29,866 nt of DNA, taken from the NCBI GenBank assembly GCA_036505275.1, contig DASXTS010000130.1, forward strand, positions 1-29,866, written 5' to 3'. How positions within the stretch are numbered: position 1 is the first letter of the stretch; every line of letters begins with the position of its first letter. The stretch is from DASXTS01 sp036505275. Its GTDB lineage: Bacteria > Actinomycetota > Actinomycetes > Mycobacteriales > Pseudonocardiaceae. The notes beneath the pieces were generated by a model that did no database searches, had not been told where the DNA came from, and was given only the letters and a program-made list of their open reading frames with translations. Both the position numbers and the translations under genes were made by a program. Below, piece after piece: positions 15,673 through 23,950 of this stretch.

Positions 15673-15899
15673 CACCGGCACCTCTCTCGCGTCTGCCCAG
15701 AGTAGCGATCCGCGATGCCAGACTCCTAGTCCTGCCAGGTCGAACATCAGGACATCATGCGCCCGCTCAGGACAGTCTCATCCGTGACGCCGGGTGGAGA
15801 CCGATCTCCCGCACGGCCCCGGCCCAAGCCTCGCGCCTTCCGGGCCTGGGTCCAGTCCATGCTCGGAACCCCGGTGTGCAGCATCGGGATCTTGGTCGG

Positions 15900-16487
15900 T
15901 CAGGAGCAGGCACGCCGTGCCCAGACGTGCGCGAGCACGCCGTCGAGCGGTCGCGGCACGCGCGCCAGGTCCAGCGCTTCGACGAGAGGGCGGGCGTACT
16001 TGATCTTCCCCGCGCTGCTGCCGAAGAACCGGCGAAGCTGGCTCTCGACCGGGCGACCGTGCCACTGCGGCTGCTTCTGGAACGTCCGGAACGACGAGAG
16101 ATCGCCGTTTCGCGCGAGAACCTCCTGCACCACGTCCGCGCCGAGCGCGCGGATGAGCTCGTCCTCCAGGTCGTCCTCGCAGACGTAGAAGCCGAGCCCC
16201 TCCATCCGTTCGCGCGTGAGCTCGGACCCCAGCCCGGCGCGCTCGAGCGCACGCCGGAACCCACCCTCCTCGGCCGCGTCGCAGAGGCCGCCGAGCCGTA
16301 TCTCGCCGCGTCGCGCATGGACCAGGCGAAGGACGTTGCCGATGGCCTGCGCGCCGCCGATCGGCACGACCGACGCGCCCTCGGCGGCCAGGTCCCGCCC
16401 ACGTCGCGCGGCGAGCGTCTCGAGAGCCACCTGGTCGCTCACGCCCTCGACGAGGACGAGCACCGATACGCCGTCGAGCTGGAGCAT
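15900..16487 (-). CDS. Stand-alone TOPRIM-domain protein (OLD-nuclease C-terminal type)
   Basis: This 195-residue protein opens with VLVLVEGVSDQVALETLA, a TOPRIM motif with Glu14 and Asp18 in the metal-binding positions, and continues with VVPIGGAQAIGNVLR and GLCDAAEEGGFRRAL, as in the nuclease half of OLD-family proteins. The ATPase half is absent, and there is no upstream ATPase gene, so it is a single-domain form. It may be a nuclease linked to DNA repair or phage defence, but single-domain actinobacterial homologues are uncharacterised. It stands alone between the regulator pair and a pseudogene region. About 227 bp on its 3' side up to the MEDS start hold nothing recognisable. Confidence 0.72.
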   Translation of the reverse strand: MLQLDGVSVLVLVEGVSDQVALETLAARRGRDLAAEGASVVPIGGAQAIGNVLRLVHARRGEIRLGGLCDAAEEGGFRRALERAGLGSELTRERMEGLGFYVCEDDLEDELIRALGADVVQEVLARNGDLSSFRTFQKQPQWHGRPVESQLRRFFGSSAGKIKYARPLVEALDLARVPRPLDGVLAHVWARRACS

Positions 16488-16611
16488 GGTGTCAACCTAG
16501 CGGCCGTGCCAGGCGTCACCCCGGCATGACGCAAGACCGTCGTGGTCACGTCTATAACCGACGGCCACCCACGTGCAAGGAGCCTGCTGGCTGCGCGGAG
16601 CGCCAACACGC

Positions 16612-17168
16612 TCACGAGGTCAGGACAAGCAGCCAATCATTGTCGCCCTCGGCATTCGCGCCTGGCGTGGTGAAGGTCGATGACATGGGCACCGGGCGGC
16701 TGGTGCCGGACGTGGGATCGACCCACGCCGCTCGGGTTCCGGCGGCCATCGCCGAAGAGTTCACCGAGATCGTGCGCTGCGTGGGAACGTAGATGACCGC
16801 CAGCCGGCCGTCCGGGGTCTTGGCTGCTGTCACGTAGTCGTTGTCGAGGACGTCGTTCGGATCGTCCGTTGTCAGCTCGGTGCCACGGCCAGCCGTGACC
16901 AGCTCGCTCGCGGTGTCCGGCACCAGCTCCCACCATTGAAGGGTCGAGAACAGGGCGCGCAGTCGTGAGATCTGGCTGAGGGCGCGGGTGGACAGCCGCG
17001 TCTCCCAACCGTCCCGGAACTTCCAGTCGCTGCTGCCGACGAACTCGCCGGCGGCGCCGGCGGTCAGCGGCCAGATGAACCGGCCGCGCCCACCAACAGC
17101 ACCACCGCCAGAAGGGCGATCGCCGGAAACCACCACGGGCGGCGCCGCGCCGGCAGTCGAGGTGCCAT
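16612..17168 (-). pseudogene. Internally deleted secreted glycoside-hydrolase-like gene (DUF4038/collagen-binding type)
   Basis: Two pieces of one former gene are joined out of frame. An ATG at 17168 begins a good signal peptide (MAPRLPARRRPWWFP, then a hydrophobic stretch AIALLAVVLLVGAAG) but this frame stops at 17064. The other frame immediately takes up the end of an apiosidase-like TIM barrel (PLTAGAAGEFVGSSDW, LRALFSTLQWWELVPD) and the C-terminal domain known as the putative collagen-binding domain (VTAAKTPDGRLAVIYVP, AAWVDPTSG, TTPGANAEGDNDWLLVL). Nearly all of the catalytic barrel, several hundred residues, is missing. The simplest history is a single internal deletion with a frameshift at the junction. 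It is not expected to make an active enzyme. Confidence 0.75.
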
Positions 17169-17642
17169 GGTTCAGGTCGCATTCCATCAGCGTTCGACGA
17201 GCTTGAAGCCCTCCAGTTGAGCGTCGCCAACTGCGCGTAGAGCCTCCCGCCCGAACGGTCGAAGCGCTACCACACCGGTTCACCATTTCTGGTGGTGTAT
17301 CTCGAAGCAGGACGGCGGCCGTTGACCAGTTGCCGCCAGGTGACCCTGACGCCTGTCGTTGTAAAGCCGCCGGACCGGGCTCTTTTTGGCGACGATGTGA
17401 CGTTGTCCCAGTTCTACTGGGGAAATTCCACATCGTCGACGGGGGTGGCCGGTGGCCGGGCGATCGGCCCCGGCACCCGCCATCCTCCATCGAAGTTCCC
17501 GGCGCAGGTTCGGCCTGGCCGTGCCGGTTTTCGGCGTGCTGGCCGTGCCGGCCCGATGTGGGCCCAGCGGGCCTCACGTGGCGGAGGGACCGCCCCGCGG
17601 CCCCCGAAGTTGGCGTACTTGATGACGAGAGGCGCCCCACCG
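17169..17642. other. Non-coding stretch between two pseudogene remnants
   Basis: About 470 bp separate the deleted hydrolase and the integrase stub. I see no gene, tRNA or clear repeat. Composition is slightly less GC-biased around 17280-17440 than in neighbouring coding DNA. It may be debris of the element that brought the integrase. Confidence 0.4.
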
Positions 17643-17798
17643 CTACTGCCGTCGAGGGCGTTGGACCTTTCCTCCGAGGCTCGCCGCAGCGCGGCGATCG
17701 CGTTCGCCGATCCACGCGGCATAGACGCGCACGGTGGTAGCGCCGCCGCCATGGCCCAGACGGCCGGCGGCAGTCCTGGGCGCGCGCCGACGCCCCGG
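17643..17798 (-). pseudogene. C-terminal stub of a tyrosine recombinase/phage integrase
   Basis: Reading leftward from about 17798 to a TAG at 17643-17645 gives a peptide containing AAGRLGHGGGATTVRVYAAW followed by IGERDRRAAASLGG. This is the end of an actinobacterial tyrosine integrase: the LGH box and the catalytic tyrosine in TTVRVYAAW are in the correct spacing. Everything upstream of it, including the catalytic Arg boxes, is missing, because the frame runs straight into the end of the lipoprotein gene at 17799. It is therefore a truncated relic marking a former integrative element. No attachment site or tRNA is visible beside it. Confidence 0.7.
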
Positions 17799-18533
17799 CT
17801 ACTTTCTCGCTACCGCGCCCGATCCGAGCACTTGCTGGCTGATCTTGGGATTGCCGTCGTAGGTTATCGATCCGGAGCCTAGGATCGTGGCGGTCAATGT
17901 CTGGCTGACTGTGATATCGGCGTCGCCGCTACCGGTGATGGTGGCGTTGACTGCCTTGCTGATCAGGTCTGCGGCCTGATAGTCGCCGGCGCCGGTGATA
18001 TGGAGCTCTTGAGAATCAGCGGTTCCGCCGATCTTGATCTTACCGGAGCCGCTGATCGTGACGCTGAGCCTATCGGTGGTGATCCGCTCGGCGATGATGC
18101 TGCCCGTCCCGCTGACCGACAATCCGCGTAGGTCCTTGGCTGTGACGCGATAAGTGATCGGGTTGCGGGTGGAGATGCTTGTGTTTGGCTTGATGCCTAG
18201 CCGCAGGACGCCGGCCGAGACGTCGCTGGTCAGCAAGGGCAGGATATCGGCATCGGCGGTGATGGTGAGCGATTCAGTACCGTTCTGCTCGATCGTGGCG
18301 TTTCCAATACCGCGCAGCTCGACGACGCTGAACCCGGCCACATTCCGCGACTCATGGTTGGACGCCGGCGTCGACGGCGATGGCTGGGCGGGCGAGGACA
18401 GCTGGGTCGACGTGGTCGGTGACGTCACAGCGGCATTGTCGGCGGCAACTCCACTGGTACCCGGGGCTGTCGCAGCGCAGGAAGTAACCACCACCAACAC
18501 GGGTAGAACCGCAAAGACGCAACGCCACCGCAT
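17799..18533 (-). CDS. Putative lipoprotein with DUF2807 (GIN-type) beta-helix domain
   Basis: This 244-residue protein begins with MRWRC, a hydrophobic signal sequence and the lipobox VTSC at Cys19. A Ser/Thr/Pro-rich linker to about residue 60 follows, as expected for a membrane-anchored actinobacterial lipoprotein. The rest is a DUF2807-type repetitive domain with recurring short strands such as VSGTGSI, ISGSGKI, ITGAGDY, ITGSGDA and ILGSGSI, which predict a right-handed beta-helix. The ATG at 18533 was preferred to an upstream in-frame ATG at 18560 because the signal peptide then starts properly. The function of this domain is not established. It stands alone. Confidence 0.82.
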   Translation of the reverse strand: MRWRCVFAVLPVLVVVTSCAATAPGTSGVAADNAAVTSPTTSTQLSSPAQPSPSTPASNHESRNVAGFSVVELRGIGNATIEQNGTESLTITADADILPLLTSDVSAGVLRLGIKPNTSISTRNPITYRVTAKDLRGLSVSGTGSIIAERITTDRLSVTISGSGKIKIGGTADSQELHITGAGDYQAADLISKAVNATITGSGDADITVSQTLTATILGSGSITYDGNPKISQQVLGSGAVARK

Positions 18534-19234
18534 TTGATCTTCCAAGTCTCTCGGGTGCACATCTACCTGTCGACGGGCCGTGACAGATCCGAGTCAACGA
18601 AGCAGACCCGACAACAGCGAGTTCTGATACGTAGCGGGCACCGTTCCTGGTTCATACCGTGCGCGACGGGCCGCAAGTGTCGGGGCGGGGGACGGCATCA
18701 GAACACGTCAGACGCCGCGCTGACCGGGCGGCTCGGCGCGCCCATCGCGTCCCGACCAAGCCGCGCCGGTGTTCGCCGCGAAGCGGGCCGCGAGTCCCCG
18801 ACGGCCGACCGACTACGGCAGCCCCGCCCGCCGCGCCGACCTCGCCACCGGCCCGCCGGCCGTCGTGGTTCTCCTGAACACCGAAGGCCCCGCCGCAACC
18901 CCATAGCCGGACCGGCCTGCCGCCGCGCCGCCCTGCCTCTGGGCGGACCTGCCCCGAGGTTCTGGGCGTGAACGCGACGGCAGTCCGCTCGCTCGTGCTG
19001 GACCACCTGACGGACGTCGCGCTCACGCCCCGGCGTCCGGCCCCGGCGTCCGGCCGGCCGGTGGCCAGCTGGCTATGACGGCCGCGTCGGCTGGCGTCCG
19101 AGACGGGTGGGCCGGGACAGCGAGGGCGGCGAAACCAGAGTTGGCCGGGGGCCGGCGGGCAGACCGGTTGAACCGGGCGGTGTGGGCAGGCGTACAGGCG
19201 GAGTGGAGGGACGGGTCCGACAAGGAGGTGGCAG
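18534..19234. other. Long intergenic region without a recognisable gene
   Basis: About 700 bp separate the divergent lipoprotein and CHRD genes. Open frames on both strands are low-complexity Arg/Pro/Gly-rich translations typical of high-GC non-coding DNA, and none shows a family motif. A 13-bp tandem duplication lies at 19028-19053. It may carry two promoters or an old gene too decayed to recognise. Confidence 0.5.
19028..19053 (+). repeat. Perfect 13-bp tandem duplication
   Basis: CCCCGGCGTCCGG occurs twice without a gap (19028-19040 and 19041-19053) in non-coding DNA about 180 bp upstream of the CHRD gene. It shares its 13-bp period, but not its sequence, with the repeats at 19824 and 24669. 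Confidence 0.9.
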
Positions 19235-19771
19235 GTGAGGATGTGGCGGGCACGGGTCCTGGCTGCGGCCGGGCTGGTGATCGTGGCCACGGCCGGGTCG
19301 ATGGCGATGGCCAGCGGGGACACCTCGGAGGGCGCGCTGCTGGTGCGGCTCTCCGGATACCAGGAGGATCCGAACGCGCTGTCGACGACCGGGGTGGGCG
19401 ACTTCAGGGCGCGCATCGACGAAGTGCAGCAAGTGATCGAGTACGAGCTCAGTTACAGCGATCTCGAAGCCACCGTGACGCAGGCGCACATCCATCTCGG
19501 CGGACGGGCGCAGAACGGCGGGATCAGCGTGTTCCTGTGCTCGAACCTGGGGAACGGGCCGGTGGGCACGCAGGCCTGCCCGCCGGCGCCGGCGACGATC
19601 ACCGGGACGCTGCGGCCGGGTGATGTGATCGGGCCCGCCGGGCAGGGCATCAGCGCCGGGGAGTTTGCCGAACTGCTGGCCGCGATCCGATCTGGCACGA
19701 CCTACGTGAACGTACACAGCACGAAGTACCCGGGAGGTGAGATCCGGGCCCAGCTCGACCACGAGCACTGA
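19235..19771 (+). CDS. Secreted CHRD-domain protein
   Basis: This 178-residue protein has an N-terminal signal peptide (MRMWRARVLAAAGLVIVATA, likely cleaved after AMA) and one CHRD domain. The domain shows LSGYQEDPN near the start, ELSYSDLEATVTQAHIHLG in the middle and the characteristic ending SGTTYVNVHSTKYPGGEIRAQL. CHRD domains are found in chordin and many secreted bacterial proteins, where their role is unknown. AAGGAGG at 19222-19228 is six bases before the GTG at 19235, which is why this start is preferred to the ATG two codons later. It is a single-gene unit closed by a strong hairpin at 19795-19830. Confidence 0.87.
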   Translation: MRMWRARVLAAAGLVIVATAGSMAMASGDTSEGALLVRLSGYQEDPNALSTTGVGDFRARIDEVQQVIEYELSYSDLEATVTQAHIHLGGRAQNGGISVFLCSNLGNGPVGTQACPPAPATITGTLRPGDVIGPAGQGISAGEFAELLAAIRSGTTYVNVHSTKYPGGEIRAQLDHEH

Positions 19772-19794
19772 CCGCACCAGAGCAGGGAGTTGCG

Positions 19795-19830
19795 GGTCGG
19801 GCTCGGCCGGCGGGGTGGCCGAGCCCGACC
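19795..19830 (+). terminator. Strong hairpin terminator after the CHRD gene
   Basis: GGTCGGGCTCGGCC (19795-19808) pairs perfectly over 14 bp with GGCCGAGCCCGACC (19817-19830) around an 8-base loop, 23 bp after the CHRD stop codon. No T-tract follows, as is common for actinobacterial terminators. It insulates the aldo/keto reductase operon downstream. Confidence 0.85.
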
Positions 19831-19862
19831 ATGCTGCCCGACCATGCTGCCCGACCATGCTG
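19824..19862 (+). repeat. Three perfect tandem copies of a 13-bp unit
   Basis: CCCGACCATGCTG occurs three times in a row (19824-19836, 19837-19849, 19850-19862). The first copy begins inside the right arm of the terminator hairpin, so the 3' end of the stem seems to have been the seed for the expansion. The array ends about 80 bp before the next gene. Confidence 0.92.
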
Positions 19863-19939
19863 CAGCCTGGCTCGCAACACCCGGATACGGGAAGGTACCT
19901 ACCGAGGCCAGCACCGCCTGACCGATGACGGAGGTACTC

Positions 19940-20791
19940 ATGCGAACTCGCCGCATTGGCGACACCACGGTCGGCGCGGTGGGGCTGGGTGCCATGCCCA
20001 TGTCCCTGGCTGGGCGGCCGGACCAGGGTCAGAGCATCGCGACCATTCACGCCGCGCTGGACGCCGGCGTGACACTGATCGACACCGCGGACGCCTACTG
20101 CATCGACGAGCGCGACATCGGGCACAACGAGTCGCTCATCGCGAAGGCGCTGGGCAGCTACCCCGGCGGCGACGGCGCACTGGTCGCCACCAAGGGCGGG
20201 CACACGAGGCCGCGCGGCTCGTGGGGGTTGGACGGCTCGCCGCGCTACCTCAAACGGGCCTGCGAGGCATCGCTGCAGAGGCTGGGTGTCGACGCGATCG
20301 GGCTCTACCAGCTCCACCGGCCGGACCCGCGGGTGCGGTTCGAGGACTCGATCGGCGCGCTCCGCGATCTGCTGAACGAGGGCAAGATCCGGATGGCCGG
20401 CGTGTCGAACGCCGGCACGAGGCAGATCCGGGCGGCGAACGAGATCCTCGACGGCCGGCTGGCGTCGGTGCAGAACCAGTTCTCACCGCAGTTCAGGAGC
20501 AGCGAGCCGGAGCTGCGGCTGTGCGACGAGCTCGGCATCGCATTCCTGCCGTGGAGCCCGCTGGGCGGCATTGGCCGGGCCGGCGCGCTCGGCACCCGGC
20601 ACGCCCGGTTCCACAAGATCGCCAGGGACCGCGGGGTGAGCCCGCAGCGGGTCTGCCTGGCCTGGATGCTGGCGCTGTCGCCGGTCGTCATCCCCATCCC
20701 CGGGTCGACCCGGCCGGAAACCATCCGCGACTCCGCGGCCGCCGACGACCTGCAGCTGACCGACGACGAAGTGGCTAGCCTCGGCGCGTGA
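19940..20791 (+). CDS. Aldo/keto reductase
   Basis: This is a 283-residue aldo/keto reductase. The catalytic tetrad is visible as Asp48 and Tyr53 in DTADAY, Lys in VATKGG and His in LYQLHRPD. The NADPH-binding end has PIPGSTRPETIRD. The ATG at 19940 was chosen because GGAGG at 19930-19934 serves it. An in-frame ATG at 19925 is possible but has no site of its own. It overlaps the next reductase gene (GTGA), so the two are translationally coupled and probably act on related carbonyl substrates. The substrate is not evident. Confidence 0.88.
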   Translation: MRTRRIGDTTVGAVGLGAMPMSLAGRPDQGQSIATIHAALDAGVTLIDTADAYCIDERDIGHNESLIAKALGSYPGGDGALVATKGGHTRPRGSWGLDGSPRYLKRACEASLQRLGVDAIGLYQLHRPDPRVRFEDSIGALRDLLNEGKIRMAGVSNAGTRQIRAANEILDGRLASVQNQFSPQFRSSEPELRLCDELGIAFLPWSPLGGIGRAGALGTRHARFHKIARDRGVSPQRVCLAWMLALSPVVIPIPGSTRPETIRDSAAADDLQLTDDEVASLGA

Positions 20792-21801
20792 CGTACTTAC
20801 CTGCACAGGACCGTTACGAGCGCATGCCGTACCGCCGGTGCGGCCGTAGCGGGCTGCTGCTGCCGGCGGTCTCGCTGGGGTTGTGGCAGAACTTCGGGCA
20901 CGACCGGCCGTTCGAGGTGCAGCGGGCCATCGTCCGCCGGGCCTTCGACCGCGGCATCACGCACATCGACCTGGCGAACAACTACGGCCCGCCCTATGGC
21001 AGCGCCGAGGAGAACTTCGGCCGGCTGCTCGCCACTGACCTGCGTGGCCTCCGCGACGAGCTGATCATCTCCACCAAGGCCGGCTATGACATGTGGCCCG
21101 GCCCGTACGGCGAGTGGGGCTCGCGCAAGTACCTGCTGTCCAGCCTCGACGCAAGCCTGCGCCGGATGGGCCTTGACTACGTCGACATCTTCTATTCGCA
21201 CCGCTTCGACCCGGACACCCCGCTGGCCGAGACCATGGGCGCGCTGGACACGGCGGTTCGTAGCGGCCGGGCGCTCTACGTGGGCATCTCGTCCTACTCG
21301 GCGGAGAAGACCGCCGAGGCCGCCGCCATCCTGCGCCAGCTGGGCACCCCGCTGCTGATCCACCAGCCCTCGTACTCGATGTTCAACCGCTGGATCGACG
21401 AGGGCCTGCTGGACATCCTCGAGCGCGAGGGTGCCGGCTGCATCGGCTTCTCGCCGCTGGCTCAGGGCATGCTCACCGACCGGTACCTGAACGGCGTGCC
21501 GCCCGGCTCGCGGGCCAGCCGGGACGGCTCGCTGGCCGCCGCTTGGCTGACCGAGGAGAACCTCGCCAAGATCCGCGCGCTGAACGCGATCGCGGCCCGC
21601 CGCGGCCAGTCGTTGGCCCAGCTCGCCATCGCCTGGACGCTGCGCGACCCGCGCATGACGTCGACCCTGATCGGTGCCAGCAGCGTCGCTCAGCTCGATG
21701 ACAGCCTCGGCGCGCTGGACAATCCGACCTTCGACGCCGACGAGCTGGCCGAGATCGACAAGTACGCCACCGAGTCGGGCATCAACATCTGGCGGTCCTG
21801 A
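20788..21801 (+). CDS. Aldo/keto reductase, YghZ/L-glyceraldehyde-3-phosphate reductase-like
   Basis: This is a 337-residue aldo/keto reductase of the larger YghZ/potassium-channel-beta type. Asp61 and Tyr66 are in HIDLANNYG, the lysine in ISTKAGYDMWPGPYG, and the histidine in YSHRFDPDTPL. IGFSPLAQGMLTDRYLNG and the C-terminal TLIGASSVAQLDD are typical of YghZ. It starts with a GTG overlapping the stop of the previous gene. E. coli YghZ reduces methylglyoxal and L-glyceraldehyde 3-phosphate, so an aldehyde-detoxifying role is likely. The operon appears to end here, as the following 850 bp are gene debris. Confidence 0.9.
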   Translation: MTYLPAQDRYERMPYRRCGRSGLLLPAVSLGLWQNFGHDRPFEVQRAIVRRAFDRGITHIDLANNYGPPYGSAEENFGRLLATDLRGLRDELIISTKAGYDMWPGPYGEWGSRKYLLSSLDASLRRMGLDYVDIFYSHRFDPDTPLAETMGALDTAVRSGRALYVGISSYSAEKTAEAAAILRQLGTPLLIHQPSYSMFNRWIDEGLLDILEREGAGCIGFSPLAQGMLTDRYLNGVPPGSRASRDGSLAAAWLTEENLAKIRALNAIAARRGQSLAQLAIAWTLRDPRMTSTLIGASSVAQLDDSLGALDNPTFDADELAEIDKYATESGINIWRS

Positions 21802-21837
21802 GCCAAGACCCCGCCTTTGCTCGATACCTGCCACCGA

Positions 21838-21958
21838 CCCCCCGCACATCGACCCCAGCCGCGCCAGGCAGCAGTTCGCCCAGCCACGCAGGGAGGGTGA
21901 CGAGCTTCTCGGCGTGCTGCACACGGCCAGCGAGTTCCTCGGCGGCATCAACGCCTGA
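21838..21958 (+). other. Coding-like C-terminal fragment of unknown origin
   Basis: A short frame ending at the TGA at 21956-21958 reads PSRARQQFAQPRREGDELLG and then HTASEFLGGINA. Its amino-acid composition is protein-like rather than Arg/Pro shadow sequence, and it has no start codon of its own nearby. I take it as the end of a decayed gene adjoining the flavin reductase remnant. I cannot name the family. Confidence 0.35.
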
Positions 21959-22027
21959 GGAGGCAGGCTCGATCACCGCAAGTGTCCGCAAGGTCGACGC
22001 CGTCGGGTTGGACGACTACCGGGCCTG

Positions 22028-22291
22028 ACGAACGCCTTGCCCACCACGTCGCCGTCGTGACCTCGATCGACTCGGACGGCCGGCCGCGCGAGTTGACCTG
22101 CGCCTCGCTGACAAAGCGTCACGCTCGGCCCGCCGACCCTGCTGGCGTGCCTCGATGTGCGCACTGGCACGCTGGCCGCGACACGCGCTGCAGCTGCTTC
22201 GTTGGCTGCGCTGCCGAGTCACAGTCGTCCGGCGAGAAGGCCATGCAGACTTATGAAGGACTTGTTCGCTCCGAAAACTAGGGACACAACA
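22028..22291 (+). pseudogene. Frameshifted remnant of a flavin reductase-like domain
   Basis: One frame reads DERLAHHVAVVTSIDSDGRP and then RELTCASLT, the start of a flavin reductase (HpaC/NTA-monooxygenase component B) domain. At about 22111 the reading continues one base out of register as SVTLGPPTLLACLDVRTGTL and, further on, MKDLFAPKT, which match the next conserved blocks of the same domain. The FAVNLL region between them is degraded, and the C-terminal half is absent. A single-base insertion and later decay explain this. No partner monooxygenase is visible. Confidence 0.7.
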
Positions 22292-22299
22292 CCTTCATA

Positions 22300-22648
22300 T
22301 CGTGGCATACTTCGGCTGCGGTGGAAACTATGCGGCAAGCCCAGGCTGCCAGAAATCCTGATATCATCGATTTGCTGCGTCGATTTAGCCTTGCGGAGGA
22401 CGCGGGTCGTGGTGTCGATGTGATGGAAGACGAGATGGAAGAGGCTCTGCTCGATCCCCCGCGCTTCATTGATGACGGAGTGTCTGTTACCCGGGTACGG
22501 TGGAATTGCCACTACGCGGACCGTTCGAGATCTGAGCGGGTTGGATAGACAGCAGGCCTTGGCGCTGCTCCAGCAACTTGTCAGAGACGGCCGTCTCGCA
22601 CAAGTTGGCCACCGCCGGGGAACGCGATACATCAAGACAGTGAAATGA
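22300..22648 (+). pseudogene. Frameshifted C-terminal remnant of an AlbA/Schlafen-type ATP-binding regulator
   Basis: From about 22321 one frame reads RNPDIIDLLRRFSLAEDAGR and GVDVMEDEMEEALLDPPRF, characteristic of the C-terminal part of AlbA-type ATP-binding transcriptional regulators. After a shift near 22500 a second frame gives VRDLSGLDRQQALALLQQLV and RDGRLAQVGHRRGTRYIK, the family winged helix, ending at TGA 22646-22648. The N-terminal AlbA_2 domain is missing. The stretch is visibly richer in A and T than the flanking genes, which suggests foreign origin or long relaxation of selection. Confidence 0.72.
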
Positions 22649-22876
22649 CCGCAATTTCCGGGGTCGAAGGGTCAGAACCGCCCCAGGATCAACGGATAGT
22701 CGAATGCGGCGGCTCGCCTACGCCGACTTGCCACGAACTCCAGTCCGGCCTTGACCGTATCCATCTTGGACGTGGTGCCCAGCTCGCCCGCGTCTGCGGC
22801 GAGTCGAGATCCTGGTCATGGTCGCGACGATCGCCGGTCGGGCGGGGCGTTGGCGTCGCCCGATATGGTCTGGACC

Positions 22877-23947
22877 ATGGTCGAACCGCGGGTGGTGCCG
22901 GTGACGGGGCCGCGGGTCGACGGGGACGCCGTGGTGTTCGAGCTGGACGATCCGGATCGGCGACTGGGCGGGGTGCGGCTGGAGCAGGAGCTGGGGATCG
23001 CCGGCGACGAGGTGGAGTTCGGCTACGACGAGACCGTTCGGCGGTGGGAGCTGCGGTTGCCGCGGCCGCCGGTGAGGCGGATGGAGTACCAGCTGCGGCT
23101 GTCGCACGCAGTTGGCGGCACCGAGACGATCAATGACCCGGCCAACGACAACCGTGCACCGGGGGCGTTCGGGGAGAAGTCGGTGCTGGAGCTGCCCGGG
23201 TACACCCAGCCGGGGTGGCTGGGCAGCGGCACACCACGGTGGGCGCAGAGCGCGGAGCTCAGCATTGACACCGGGGTCGGCCCGGTCGACGTCGAGGTGC
23301 TGTCCCCGCCGGAGCACCCGGAGCAGACCACGCGGCTGGTGGTGGCGCACGACGGGCCGGAGTACGACCGGCTGGCCGGCCTCGGCGCGTTCGCCGCCGC
23401 GGCGGTACACCGGCGCAGGGTGCCGCCGTTCCATCTGGCGCTGGCCGCGCCCGGTCCGCGCGACGAGCGGTACTCGGCGAACCCGGAGTACAGCGCGGCG
23501 CTGGCCGCCAGGCTGATCCCGGCGCTGCACGAGGAGCTCGGCACCAGCGGGCCAGCAATCATGATGGGCGCGAGCCTCGGCGCGCTCGCCGCGCTGCATG
23601 CCCAGCGGCGGCACCCGCGCGCAGTCGCGGGCCTGTTCCTGCAGTCCGGCAGTTTCTTGGTGCCGGAGCACGACGAGTGCGAGTCGGGCTTCAGGTATTA
23701 CCGCAGGATCATCCAGTACGTGGCGTCGGTGCACCGGGCGCACCGCTTCAGCTCGCCGGTTCCTACCGTGCTGACCTGCGGCGCTACCGAGGAGAACGTG
23801 CACAACAACCGGCTGATGATGGCCACCCTGCGCCGGCAGGGCTACCCCGCGAGGCTGTACGAGGTGCCCGACATGCACAACTTCACCGCATGGCGGGACG
23901 CCCTCGACCCGCACCTGGTCGAGCTCGTGAACGCGGTGTGGGGGTGA
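22877..23947 (+). CDS. Esterase family alpha/beta hydrolase (enterochelin-esterase-like)
   Basis: This 356-residue protein has an N-terminal beta-rich domain (residues 1-140) and an alpha/beta-hydrolase domain with the nucleophile elbow GASLG (Ser233) and a likely catalytic His in PDMHNFTAWRD near residue 335. This layout is like Fes/IroD-type trilactone esterases and putative esterases of the D family. The ATG at 22877 is preferred to an upstream ATG at 22865, though neither has a strong ribosome binding site. It is the first of three closely spaced genes with a second hydrolase and an ATP-grasp enzyme. No siderophore synthetase is nearby, so the substrate is unknown. Confidence 0.82.
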   Translation: MVEPRVVPVTGPRVDGDAVVFELDDPDRRLGGVRLEQELGIAGDEVEFGYDETVRRWELRLPRPPVRRMEYQLRLSHAVGGTETINDPANDNRAPGAFGEKSVLELPGYTQPGWLGSGTPRWAQSAELSIDTGVGPVDVEVLSPPEHPEQTTRLVVAHDGPEYDRLAGLGAFAAAAVHRRRVPPFHLALAAPGPRDERYSANPEYSAALAARLIPALHEELGTSGPAIMMGASLGALAALHAQRRHPRAVAGLFLQSGSFLVPEHDECESGFRYYRRIIQYVASVHRAHRFSSPVPTVLTCGATEENVHNNRLMMATLRRQGYPARLYEVPDMHNFTAWRDALDPHLVELVNAVWG

Positions 23948-23950
23948 GCG

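Noticed and set aside
16485..16500. TTGACA on the minus strand just upstream of the TOPRIM start as a -35 box
   Set aside because: It lies within a few bases of the ATG, leaving no room for a -10 box and start site.
17799..19053. Gly/Ser-rich repeats in the DUF2807-like protein as a CRISPR or DNA repeat array
   Set aside because: The repetition is at protein level (beta-helix strands), and the DNA units are irregular in length and sequence.
18652..19416. Long leftward open frame upstream of the CHRD gene
   Set aside because: The translation is Arg/Pro/Gly-rich low-complexity sequence without a motif, and it overlaps the CHRD gene start. It looks like a GC-driven shadow frame.
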